Assembly (NCBI GenBank): GCA_910575545.1
Contig: CAJTFH010000028.1
Coordinates: forward strand, 1 to 33,682
Length of the DNA: 33,682 nucleotides
Direction of reading: 5' to 3'
DNA from: Bacteroidales bacterium
GTDB lineage: Bacteria > Bacteroidota > Bacteroidia > Bacteroidales > Muribaculaceae
Below the pieces are notes generated by a model, which searched no databases, had not been told where the DNA came from, and worked only from the letters and a program-made list of their open reading frames with translations. Positions 1-6,725 of the stretch are shown one piece after another (position 1 is the first letter of the stretch; every line of letters starts with the position of its first letter). The position numbers and the translations under genes are program-made.

Positions 1-87
1 GCTAAGGAAACAGGTGCAAAAGAGACTGAAAATTTACTTTTGCAATGGATGAAACAACAAAAAAATAATGCTAACAACGCAGGATAA
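1..87 (+). CDS. C-terminal end of an unidentified small protein (partial)
   Basis: The first reading frame is open from base 1 to a TAA at 85-87 and gives a polar, Lys/Gln/Asn-rich tail of 28 residues; the start is outside the window. I do not recognise the protein. Its stop codon lies inside the first hairpin repeat (70-115), so the gene end overlaps the repeat, as gene ends often overlap attC sites in integron cassettes. Codon use is AT-rich like the neighbouring small genes. It could also be chance reading into non-coding DNA, but the arrangement gene then hairpin is the same as for the next two genes, which favours a real gene end. Confidence 0.45.
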   Translation, partial: AKETGAKETENLLLQWMKQQKNNANNAG

Positions 88-115
88 CGGACAAGCCGTT
101 CCCTGCTAACCATTA
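70..115 (+). repeat. Intergenic two-stem hairpin repeat, copy 1
   Basis: This 46-bp unit matches 1376-1421 at 45 of 46 positions. It folds as outer stem GCAGG/CCTGC and inner stem AACGG/CCGTT around the loop ACAAG, with an asymmetric internal bulge. A direct GCTAAC lies on both sides. It separates successive small genes and contains the stop codon of the upstream one. See 730-774 for a diverged copy with the same fold. Confidence 0.85.
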
Positions 116-147
116 CCGATAAATGTTAAACCAATAAATTTAGAGAA

Positions 148-719
148 ATGGAAGATTTAGAAATAAAACAGGAAATAGAAAGAACAATCATCGCATTTTT
201 CACAGAAATGAATGGTTGGGAAATATATTGTGAAGATATAGACAACAATCCTGATTTGTCGGAAAAAGAAAAAACAGAATTGATGAAGTTGAAAATAAGT
301 TCTATTTTCAGCCAATTCTGTACCTTAAAGGACAGAAAAATGGGTTTACCGAATTGCCTTTCATGGGGACTTGAAGGCAGTTATAAATATGACCCCAGTA
401 AAGAAACTATCACAGACATAGAAAGAGTTACAAAAAACAAGTTCCATGTATACAATAGTTCGGTAAAATTTGCATATTCAATTGAATATCAATAAGATGC
501 AGCAACAATTCAATATCAATGCAAACTATTGTGTATCAGTGCGATACAGCTATGCCTGCTCAAAAATTACCGAACTGTTGTGTATATACATGTATCGAAA
601 AAGGATTGATGAAGGAACTTCATTGCTATGTCTGTGTATGTAAATCAAATCAGTGGCTTATTGATAGTAAAAAAAGAAAATGGGGCGATGATACAAAATG
701 GTCTAACATTTACTTATAG
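148..719 (+). pseudogene. NTF2-fold immunity-like protein, interrupted by a MITE
   Basis: The frame from 148 codes for about 101 native residues and then runs into a 128-bp inverted-repeat element (453-580), where it stops at 495. Removing the element and one copy of its 6-bp duplication (TGTATA) joins this frame exactly, without a stop, to the frame ending at 719, giving one protein of 145 residues. Its C-terminal part (YVCVCKSNQWLIDSKK, then KWGDDTKW) resembles the end of small NTF2-like fold immunity proteins linked to polymorphic toxins; that assignment is from memory of the family and is moderate. The native product is probably lost. The present frames 148-495 (115 residues, with a tail supplied by the MITE) and 519-719 (66 residues, with a MITE-derived start) would be hybrid peptides. 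It sits between hairpin repeats 70-115 and 730-774 like a cassette. Confidence 0.75.
453..580 (+). mobile_element. 128-bp MITE, copy 1, with 6-bp target duplication
   Basis: The element runs from CAATAGTTCGGTAA to TTACCGAACTGTTG, imperfect terminal inverted repeats of about 18 bp, with further internal complementarity. It is flanked by perfect TGTATA duplications at 447-452 and 581-586. It has no coding capacity for a transposase, so it must be mobilised in trans. The same 128 bp occurs in opposite orientation at 6587-6714 with only 3 mismatches. It interrupts the immunity-like gene 148-719. Confidence 0.9.
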
Positions 720-729
720 AATATATCGG

Positions 730-774
730 TAACGAAGCGTGATAACGCCTAATGGCGTTCCCCGCTATCCCATT
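730..774 (+). repeat. Intergenic two-stem hairpin repeat, copy 2 (diverged)
   Basis: Same architecture as 70-115 and 1376-1421, but with changed bases in both stems: outer AGCG/CGCT and inner AACGCC/GGCGTT around the loop TAAT. The base changes compensate each other, so pairing is kept. The right end CCATTA is shared by all three copies. It lies 10 bp after the stop of the gene ending at 719 and 17 bp before the next start codon. Confidence 0.75.
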
Positions 775-791
775 AGCTGTAATTATATGAC

Positions 792-1370
792 ATGAAAATC
801 TATGAGAATAAAATATTGAGAATACTTGGATTTATTTTTATTTGGATTTATGTATTCGGTATGGGCATTTGTTTTGCCAGAAGGTGGTATGCCATTGGAA
901 TACCGGGAGTGGTTTTATTACTTGTATGGTTAAATCACAATCTTATAGGTGCAGCTATTCGTAGATATAGAGCAAGGCAGGCAATCAAACAGATAAAAAA
1001 GCATGGAACACGATTATCGGTTGATTTAAGCCAATGTAAAGTCTGTGCGCAGAAATGGAGTAGCAAGAAATCAAGGATGCAAGAGCCAGTCTTTAAGGTA
1101 TTCAATTCATGGGAAACCCAGTTTTGGAATGGTGTTAGCGGCTCTTTGTTTCCTGACATTTATCATAGTGAACAAGTAGTGTCCACTGCAATATGCACCG
1201 TGACGTACACCACTCCATACAAAGGAAAGACAAAAACATTTCGCAGTGATGCAATTTTGAAGGAAAAAGTTTCATTGGAAATGCTATTGCAATATTATGG
1301 AGTGGCAACGATTTACATAAATCCGAAGAATGACAATCAATATTATTTTGATTTGGATTTTCTAAAATAG
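792..1370 (+). CDS. Membrane-anchored protein of unknown function, possible immunity protein
   Basis: This 192-residue protein has two hydrophobic segments near residues 8-28 and 33-52, then an Arg/Lys-rich stretch (RRYRARQAIKQIKKHG) that would stay in the cytoplasm. A soluble domain follows, with a likely beta-rich end (TVTYTTPYKGKTKTF, then ATIYINPKNDNQYYFD). I do not recognise a named family. The ATG at 792 follows hairpin repeat 2 and the gene ends 5 bp before repeat 3, so it occupies a complete cassette-like unit. AT-rich codon use sets it apart from the ICE core genes. Position and architecture (small, membrane-anchored, beside an NTF2-like gene) suggest a toxin immunity protein, but this is inference only. 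Confidence 0.75.
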   Translation: MKIYENKILRILGFIFIWIYVFGMGICFARRWYAIGIPGVVLLLVWLNHNLIGAAIRRYRARQAIKQIKKHGTRLSVDLSQCKVCAQKWSSKKSRMQEPVFKVFNSWETQFWNGVSGSLFPDIYHSEQVVSTAICTVTYTTPYKGKTKTFRSDAILKEKVSLEMLLQYYGVATIYINPKNDNQYYFDLDFLK

Positions 1371-1375
1371 ATATA

Positions 1376-1421
1376 GCTAACAACGCAGGATAGCGGACAA
1401 GCCGTTCCCTGCTAACCATTA
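1376..1421 (+). repeat. Intergenic two-stem hairpin repeat, copy 3
   Basis: Identical to 70-115 except for one base next to the inner stem (G for A). It folds with GCAGG/CCTGC and CGG/CCG stems and is bordered by GCTAAC on both sides. Its last base is the first base of the next start codon, so the repeat would also form the leader of the following gene. Confidence 0.85.
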
Positions 1422-1882
1422 TGAATAATAAAGGAATAAAAAATACAGATAACTATTTTGAACGAGTGAAGCAACGTGCAAACTGGACGAATTACAGATA
1501 CTATTTTTTTGACTACCTATATTTCAAAGGAGAGGTTTGGGGCAAGAAGATAGGACGGATGTCAGGTTTTATACTGCTGTTTTGGTATTGGTGGTGGATA
1601 GTAGTTCTGCCCGGCAACTTTCTCCTGATTAACAGTGTACCGCAATGGTCGTCCTTTCATCTTGGTTATTTAGGTACAATGTTTTTGCTTATTTGTGTAT
1701 TTATTCTTGCACGATACAGGAAAGCCCGTGTACAGGCATTGTTGAACCGCTACCGCCGCTCTAAGCATATCAGCGCAGTACAGGCATATTTTCTGTTCCT
1801 GCTGCCCTTTGTACTTTTCTTCTTAGAAACATGGCTGTTCGATGAATGGGGTTGGACGGATTGCGTGAGGTGGAACAAATGA
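1421..1882 (+). CDS. Multi-spanning membrane protein of unknown function
   Basis: This 153-residue protein has a charged, aromatic N-terminal segment and three hydrophobic stretches near residues 47-70, 78-97 and 117-135. The segment FWYWWWIVVLP is notably rich in Trp. A basic loop (RYRKARVQALLNRYRRSKH) lies between the second and third stretches. No family recognised. The start ATG overlaps the end of hairpin repeat 3, leaving no separate ribosome-binding sequence. An alternative start is the Met at 1559, which would remove the soluble N-terminus. It is the last gene of the AT-rich strip, and no hairpin repeat follows before the GC-richer AraC gene at 1911. It may be the first-inserted cassette or an old resident of the junction. 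Confidence 0.7.
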   Translation: MNNKGIKNTDNYFERVKQRANWTNYRYYFFDYLYFKGEVWGKKIGRMSGFILLFWYWWWIVVLPGNFLLINSVPQWSSFHLGYLGTMFLLICVFILARYRKARVQALLNRYRRSKHISAVQAYFLFLLPFVLFFLETWLFDEWGWTDCVRWNK

Positions 1883-1910
1883 TAAGTCATTCATATATAA
1901 AACATCAGAT

Positions 1911-2753
1911 ATGGAACAACGGATTACATCATTATTGCTTCCCGCTCCCGAAGCGGAGTTGGAAGCGTCCTGCAAGGAACTGGACGAAAAGGTAACATGG
2001 CTGCTGCACAACAGCCGGAAAATGGACAACTACTTGGAACTTGAACCGTTCAGCAAGGACGGGCGGCTGTGCGCCCACGTGTGCGACACGCTCAAAAGCC
2101 TGCCGGAAACGCCGACACTGGCGGCATACAAGGACTACAAGGCAATCATCATCCTGCTGGGTATATCCACCACACATTACGCCATACTGGACGAACTGGC
2201 GGAACAGCACCGCAAGCGGGACGACATACCCGAACTGACCGCCTACTGCGATGCGCTCCACTGGATGCGACCGGGGCGGCAGTACCTATGCAACGTGTAC
2301 AACACGGTATGCCACGCTTTCCACCTGCTGCGGAGAAACCCGGTAAGGGACAACCGACTGCTGGTGACGGAAAAGGAGCTGCGCCACGCCGAACGGATGC
2401 TGCCGGAACTGGGCAGGCAGACGTTCACCGAAATGGTACGTCTGAAAGGCTACATGGTCTATGATGCCGAGAAACTGGCGGACAAATGCGGCATGGAATA
2501 CGGCTCGTTCCGGCGCAAGGTAAAGAAAATGACCGGGTACACGGCTAAGGAATGGGTGATAAAGGAACGGGTAAAAGACGTGGAACACTACCTGACGAAC
2601 ACAAACCTCACGCTTACCGAAGTGGCGTTCACCACCGGGTTCGCATCGACATCGAACCTGAACGACTTCTGCAAGGCGTATCTTTTAGATACCCCCGGAG
2701 AAATACGCAGAAAAGCGCAGGAAACAAGAAAATGCACAGTTACAAGAACGTAA
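1911..2753 (+). CDS. AraC-family transcriptional regulator
   Basis: This 280-residue protein carries a C-terminal AraC/XylS double helix-turn-helix. The first helical pair is around residues 188-215 (KLADKCGMEYGSFRRKVKKM) and the second, more typical pair around 232-266 (LTEVAFTTGFASTSNLNDFC, then a region corresponding to the usual P-x-E-Y-R segment). The N-terminal 170 residues are helical and unlike a sugar-binding cupin, so the ligand, if any, is unknown. It sits 29 bp after the membrane gene and upstream of rteC, with a sharp change to GC-richer codon use at its start that marks the boundary between cargo and ICE core. It probably regulates ICE genes. The start at 1911 is the first ATG of the frame. 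Confidence 0.85.
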   Translation: MEQRITSLLLPAPEAELEASCKELDEKVTWLLHNSRKMDNYLELEPFSKDGRLCAHVCDTLKSLPETPTLAAYKDYKAIIILLGISTTHYAILDELAEQHRKRDDIPELTAYCDALHWMRPGRQYLCNVYNTVCHAFHLLRRNPVRDNRLLVTEKELRHAERMLPELGRQTFTEMVRLKGYMVYDAEKLADKCGMEYGSFRRKVKKMTGYTAKEWVIKERVKDVEHYLTNTNLTLTEVAFTTGFASTSNLNDFCKAYLLDTPGEIRRKAQETRKCTVTRT

Positions 2754-2791
2754 TGTGAAAAATCAAGAATAAAACAGAATTTTTATGCCCG

Positions 2792-2799
2792 TAACTTTG
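2792..2799 (+). promoter_or_regulatory. Bacteroidetes -7 box (TAACTTTG) upstream of rteC
   Basis: TAACTTTG fits the Bacteroidetes -7 consensus TAnnTTTG. Transcription would start near 2805, after the in-frame ATG at 2785 but before the ATG at 2827. This decides the rteC start in favour of 2827. Confidence 0.65.
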
Positions 2800-2826
2800 T
2801 GCTTCATAAAAGATAAGCACAAGGTT

Positions 2827-3687
2827 ATGGAACATAAGATACTGTTGGAAACATACTTCGCCGGACTGCTTCAAAAAGTGGAATGGCAGATACAGGAATA
2901 CGAGGACACCGCAACGGACACGCTGACGCTCTGCCGCCTGTGCGTGGACTACCTGCAAGAGATACTGGGCGAACTCAAAACCTTTATAATCTCCTACCCG
3001 TTCGCCAGCACGGAAGAGGAAATACACTTCTTCAAGGAACTGAAACCGCTTTTAGCGAGCAAAATCATCTATTACAATACCGTTTACAAGATAGAGGTGC
3101 GCTTCCCCAGCGGCAGCGAGGACGTGCAGCGGGACTACCTGCTGTCGGAAACCGACCGGATTTCAAGGTCGTTCCAGCGGAACTTGGCGTTCTACCAGTA
3201 CCACCGCACGAAAGCCACCTACTTGGACAGGCAGTATTTCATGCGTGGGAAGCCTGACATACAAATCATTGTGGACAGTTTCTATTACGAAACAGACCCA
3301 CAGTTCAGCACCAGTCACGACTTCAAGGTAGCCAAGATTTTAGCCAACGAACTGCTGGAAATATACCTCACCAACCGACTGCACGAGCTGGAACGCCGGG
3401 AACAGCGCAAGCGGGTGAAGAACGGCTTCACGGGAAAGGTGCTGCGCTGGACGGGGACGAAAAGGGCGTTGGTGGAGCTTGTCTACGCACTGCACGCCTG
3501 CGGCTGTCTGAACAAGGGAACGGTTGATATTAAGGAGATTGTAGCCTATTTTGAATACGTTTTCGACATCGACCTCGGCGACTTCTACCATACCTACATG
3601 GAACTCAAAGCCAAGACCAAAGACCGCACGGGCTTCCTCTCCACCCTGAAAGACAGGTTGCTGCTGCGCATGAGGGAGCAGGATTAG
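2827..3687 (+). CDS. rteC: RteC-like regulator of excision and mobilisation
   Basis: This 286-residue protein begins MEHKILLETYFAGLL and matches the RteC family known from Bacteroides conjugative transposons. In CTnDOT, RteC is made under RteA/RteB control and activates the excision promoter. Recognisable stretches are the region EEEIHFFKELKPLLASKIIY around residues 59-78, the middle segment YLDRQYFMRGKP around 131-142, and a basic patch ELERREQRKRVKNGF near 187-201. The frame is open from 2785, but a -7 promoter box lies inside that extension, so 2827 is chosen. A strong terminator follows at 3715-3750. No rteA or rteB is in the window; they would lie elsewhere in the element or be replaced by the AraC regulator. 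Confidence 0.9.
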   Translation: MEHKILLETYFAGLLQKVEWQIQEYEDTATDTLTLCRLCVDYLQEILGELKTFIISYPFASTEEEIHFFKELKPLLASKIIYYNTVYKIEVRFPSGSEDVQRDYLLSETDRISRSFQRNLAFYQYHRTKATYLDRQYFMRGKPDIQIIVDSFYYETDPQFSTSHDFKVAKILANELLEIYLTNRLHELERREQRKRVKNGFTGKVLRWTGTKRALVELVYALHACGCLNKGTVDIKEIVAYFEYVFDIDLGDFYHTYMELKAKTKDRTGFLSTLKDRLLLRMREQD

Positions 3688-3714
3688 GCAACCGTTCTTT
3701 AACAAAATTTATTT

Positions 3715-3750
3715 CGCCACAGGTGGGTTCGCCTGTGGCGTTTTATTTTT
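3715..3750 (+). terminator. Rho-independent terminator after rteC
   Basis: The stem CGCCACAGG/CCTGTGGCG with a short loop is followed by TTTTATTTTT. It closes the rteC transcript before the excision/primase unit. The inverted repeat lies just upstream of the next promoter, so it could also be read as a protein-binding site there. Confidence 0.9.
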
Positions 3751-3760
3751 CAGGACACCC

Positions 3761-3768
3761 GAACTTTG
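3761..3768 (+). promoter_or_regulatory. Likely -7 box (GAACTTTG) of the HTH-primase unit
   Basis: GAACTTTG differs from TAnnTTTG at the first base and lies 24 bp before the ATG at 3792. A weak -7 box would suit a promoter needing an activator such as RteC; that link is inference. Confidence 0.45.
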
Positions 3769-3791
3769 CGGCAAATCAATTAGTTACCATT

Positions 3792-4151
3792 ATGGAAATA
3801 ATAACATTCGAGTCCAAAGCCTACAAGGAGCTGGACAACAAGATTACCGCCATTGCCGACTACATCTTCAACCACGTGGAAACGGCAAGGCAAAGCGAGG
3901 AAGACATGTGGGTGGACAGCTACGAGGTCTGCACGTTCCTGAAAATAAGCGAAAAGACCCTGCAACGCCTGCGGGTGTCGGGGACTATCGCCTATTCCAA
4001 CATCAGGGGACGCTACTTCTACAAGGTCAGCGAGATACGCCGGATGCTGGAAGAACGCCTGATAAGGAGCAACAAGGAGAACATCGACAACCTGATAACC
4101 AACCACCAACTGTATGCTAAGGAAAGAGGAAATCTTAGAAAGGACAAGTAA
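3792..4151 (+). CDS. Small helix-turn-helix (excisionase/MerR-like) DNA-binding protein
   Basis: This 119-residue protein has a winged-helix/excisionase-type domain at about residues 40-90: WVDSYEVCTFLKISEKTLQR, then a short turn and the wing-like segment IRGRYFYKVSEIRRML. The frame extends upstream to 3723, but that part would begin inside the terminator and upstream of the promoter, so the ATG at 3792 is used. It overlaps the primase gene by 38 bp, suggesting coupled translation. Proteins of this size and fold in Bacteroides ICEs include the Xis2d-type excision factors of CTnDOT, which act with RteC-regulated excision. That functional identity is plausible from position but not proven by the sequence. 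Confidence 0.85.
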   Translation: MEIITFESKAYKELDNKITAIADYIFNHVETARQSEEDMWVDSYEVCTFLKISEKTLQRLRVSGTIAYSNIRGRYFYKVSEIRRMLEERLIRSNKENIDNLITNHQLYAKERGNLRKDK

Positions 4152-6186
4152 CGGGCTGGCGGTATTCAAACACTACCTGCCCGGCAACTGGCGCATAGGT
4201 CGCAACTTCCTTAACCCGCTGTACGAGGACAGCAAGGCTTCCTGCAACATCTATTTCGACCGCCGGGGCGGTATCTACAAGATGAAAGACTTCGGAAACG
4301 ACAGTTACAGCGGCGACTGCTTCTTCCTCGTGGGGCAGTTAAAGGGGCTGGACTGCAACCGGGCGGCTGACTTCGTGGAGATACTGGAAATCATCGACCG
4401 GGATTTGGGCTTGGGGCTGGCTTCCGGCACTCCGGTTTCCGTTTCTCCTGTAACCGTCCGCAGGGCAGTGCCGGACAAACCCGAAGAAACACCCGAAAAG
4501 CCCGTCAAGCCCTACCAGTTCCGGGAACAGAAGTTCCCGCTTGCCGAACTGGTGTACTGGCAACAGTACGGCATCACGCCCGAACTGCTGGAACATTACA
4601 AGGTCTGCTCACTCCGGGAATACAACAGCGAAACGGCAGAGGGCAAACCGTACACCTACACTTCATCGGTGGCAGAACCCATGTACGGCTACAAGGGCAA
4701 ACAACACATCAAGCTGTACCGCCCGTTCTCCACACCCCGCTTCCTCTATGGCGGCAGCTTCGGCGAAAACTACTGTTTCGGGCTGGAGCAGCTGCCCGCC
4801 AAAGGTGACACGCTCTTTATTACGGGTGGCGAGAAAGACGTACTTTCACTGGCGGCGCATGGTTTTCACGCTATCTGCTTCAACAGCGAAACGGTGACGA
4901 TACCGCCTACGCTGGTTTATCGGCTGACGTTTCGCTTCAAGCACATCGTCCTGCTCTTTGACATGGACAAGACGGGCAGGGAAAGCTCACGCAAGCAGGA
5001 AAAACTACTGGAAGAATTTGGCGTGAAACGCCTGCTACTGCCGCTTCCGGGAACGAAAGAGGAAAAGGACATATCCGACTACTTCAAAGCCGGGAACACC
5101 CGTGAAGATTTCCTGAAGCTGTTTATCGAATTTTTAGACAACCTGTATAGCGACACACTAATTATGCTTAAATCGTGCGAGATAGATTTCAACAACCCGC
5201 CCGCCAAAGCGCAAGAGATTATTTCGGCGGGTGACGTTCCGTTAGGAACACAAGGCAACCTGTTCGGCATTACCGGGGGTGAGGGAACGGGAAAGAGCAA
5301 TTATGTAGCCGCAATCGTGGCGGGCTGCATCTGTCCGGCTGGTGCGGAAGTAGATACGCTGGGCGTACAGATAACCGCCAACGGCAGGCACAAGGCGGTC
5401 TTACTTTATGATACCGAACAGTCGGAAGTACAACTGTTCAAGAATGTAAGCAACCTGCTGGCACGTGCCAAACAGCCGGACAAACCCGATGAACTGAAAG
5501 CATTTTGTCTTACAGGTATGTCACGCAAGGAACGCCTGAACGCCATTGTGCAGAGTATGGATAAGTTCTACTACCAGTACGGCGGCATCCAGTTGGTCGT
5601 CATTGACGGCATCGCAGACCTTGTGAAAAGTGCCAACGATGAAGCGGAAAGCGTGGCGGTGATAGATGAACTTTATCGGCTGGCGGGTATCTATAACACC
5701 TGTATTCTTTGTGTGCTGCACTTCGTCCCGAATGGCTTGAAGTTACGGGGACATTTGGGTAGTGAGTTGCAGCGTAAGGCGGCTACAATCCTTTCGATAG
5801 AGAAAGACGAAGAACCCGCCCAGTCGGTCGTGAAAGCCTTGAAAGTAAGGGACGGAAGCCCGTTGGACGTTCCTTTGATGCTCTTTGCATGGGACAAGGA
5901 AGCGGGGATGCACGTGTACAAGGGCGAGAAGCCCCGTGAGGAAAAGGAGAAGCGCAAGGAAAGGGAACTGGTGAATGTCGCACGTGACATCTTCGGTCGG
6001 CAGACACGCATCACCTATATAGACCTTTGCGAGCAGTTGCAGCAGGTCTTGGACATCAAGGAGCGCACCGCAAAGAGCTATATCCGCTTCATGCGGGAAA
6101 GGGACATCATCACCAAAGACACGGCGAACCAAAGCTGTTTTGTCATCGGTTCATATAATCTTCAAAGGAACGCAAGCTGCCCGTAG
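4114..6186 (+). CDS. TOPRIM primase-like protein with RepA/DnaB-type AAA ATPase
   Basis: This 690-residue two-part protein starts with a primase-type region (residues 20-70, including DRRGGIYKMKDFGNDSYSGD). A TOPRIM domain follows, with the conserved acid motif ITGGEKDVLSLAAHG near 236-250 and the metal-binding segment HIVLLFDMDKTG near 275-287. The second half is a RecA-like ATPase with Walker A GGEGTGKSN near 387-395 and Walker B LVVIDGIADL near 494-503. A short helical C-terminus may bind DNA. It would make primers and/or unwind DNA for ICE replication after excision or transfer. It begins inside the preceding HTH gene (38-bp overlap) and is followed by a terminator at 6226-6258. Similar proteins occur in many Bacteroides ICEs next to topB. 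Confidence 0.9.
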   Translation: MLRKEEILERTSNGLAVFKHYLPGNWRIGRNFLNPLYEDSKASCNIYFDRRGGIYKMKDFGNDSYSGDCFFLVGQLKGLDCNRAADFVEILEIIDRDLGLGLASGTPVSVSPVTVRRAVPDKPEETPEKPVKPYQFREQKFPLAELVYWQQYGITPELLEHYKVCSLREYNSETAEGKPYTYTSSVAEPMYGYKGKQHIKLYRPFSTPRFLYGGSFGENYCFGLEQLPAKGDTLFITGGEKDVLSLAAHGFHAICFNSETVTIPPTLVYRLTFRFKHIVLLFDMDKTGRESSRKQEKLLEEFGVKRLLLPLPGTKEEKDISDYFKAGNTREDFLKLFIEFLDNLYSDTLIMLKSCEIDFNNPPAKAQEIISAGDVPLGTQGNLFGITGGEGTGKSNYVAAIVAGCICPAGAEVDTLGVQITANGRHKAVLLYDTEQSEVQLFKNVSNLLARAKQPDKPDELKAFCLTGMSRKERLNAIVQSMDKFYYQYGGIQLVVIDGIADLVKSANDEAESVAVIDELYRLAGIYNTCILCVLHFVPNGLKLRGHLGSELQRKAATILSIEKDEEPAQSVVKALKVRDGSPLDVPLMLFAWDKEAGMHVYKGEKPREEKEKRKERELVNVARDIFGRQTRITYIDLCEQLQQVLDIKERTAKSYIRFMRERDIITKDTANQSCFVIGSYNLQRNASCP

Positions 6187-6225
6187 GCGTATGGGCTGAA
6201 CTTGTGTATTTTTAGGTGCTTGTGT

Positions 6226-6258
6226 CCTGCCCTGTTGTGAAACACGGCAGGATTTTTT
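6226..6258 (+). terminator. Terminator after the primase gene
   Basis: The stem CCTGCC-TGTT/AACA-GGCAGG (one C/C mismatch inside, loop GTGA) is followed by ATTTTTT. Confidence 0.85.
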
Positions 6259-6290
6259 CTGTTTGCACGTGAAAATTCAGGGTATTTGCT

Positions 6291-6298
6291 TAACTTTG
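6291..6298 (+). promoter_or_regulatory. Bacteroidetes -7 box (TAACTTTG) in the spacer
   Basis: TAACTTTG fits TAnnTTTG, and a TTTG 25 bp upstream could act as -33 box. No gene begins soon after it: transcription from here would run through the palindrome 6388-6504 and the MITE to the RibD-like gene at 6726. It may be the native promoter of that gene with a long leader, or of a small RNA. Confidence 0.5.
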
Positions 6299-6387
6299 CA
6301 GAAGTTACACGAAAAAAGTAACGGCAGTTGGACGGCGGTTGCCGGAATATTGCCTTTATATATAACATATACGTTCGCCGAACGTCC

Positions 6388-6504
6388 CGATGCGAAAACT
6401 GGCACTTTTCAAAATGTGGGGATATTCAGCGCAGGATATGCTATGCGTTTGTCATAGCGTGGCTGCACTGTTTCCACATTTGGGTATGCCAGTACCTCGC
6501 ATCG
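6388..6504. repeat. 117-bp imperfect palindrome
   Basis: The arms CGATGCGA (6388-6395) and TCGCATCG (6497-6504) begin a long inverted repeat whose further matching blocks include ACTGGCA/TGCCAGT and AAATGTGG/CCACATTT. A perfect central stem GCTATG/CATAGC lies at 6440-6458. No convincing reading frame crosses it. Just upstream (6371-6385) is a short perfect-arm palindrome, ACGTTCG/CGAACGT. It could be a structured RNA leader, an old MITE or a protein-binding site; nothing further in the spacer 6259-6586 is identifiable. Confidence 0.65.
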
Positions 6505-6586
6505 AAACAGCGTCATGCCACGCTTTCTTTTTGGGGTGGCGGCTAACGTGCCAAGACAGTAGGGATTTATATCACTTTAATACCTG

Positions 6587-6714
6587 CAACAGTTCGGTAA
6601 TTTTTGAGCAGGCATAGCTGTATCGCACTGATACACAATAGTTTGCATCGATATTGAATTGTTGTTGTATCTTATTGATATTCAATTGAATATGCAAATT
6701 TTACCGAACTATTG
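6587..6714 (-). mobile_element. 128-bp MITE, copy 2, inverted, with 6-bp target duplication
   Basis: The reverse complement matches the element at 453-580 at 125 of 128 positions. It is flanked by TACCTG at 6581-6586 and 6715-6720, a perfect 6-bp duplication different from that of copy 1. It is inserted 11 bp before the start codon of the RibD-like gene and so separates that gene from its native upstream region. Confidence 0.9.
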
Positions 6715-6725
6715 TACCTGACAAT

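Noticed and set aside
70-115. Hairpin repeats as classical integron attC sites
   Set aside because: The fold is attC-like, but canonical core boxes (RYYYAAC and GTTRRRY) are not present at the ends and no IntI gene is visible, so only the cautious term attC-like is used.
70-1421. Hairpin repeats as a CRISPR array
   Set aside because: Only three copies, spaced by about 600 bp genes, with no short uniform spacers and no cas genes.
6263-6617. Short overlapping plus-strand frames in the spacer between primase and RibD-like gene
   Set aside because: They begin upstream of or inside the palindrome, lack domain features, and the frames change across the inverted repeat; the region is better described as non-coding.
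453-6714. The two MITE copies as ends of one 6.3-kb composite transposon
   Set aside because: Each copy has its own different 6-bp target duplication, so they inserted separately; the region between includes ordinary ICE core genes.
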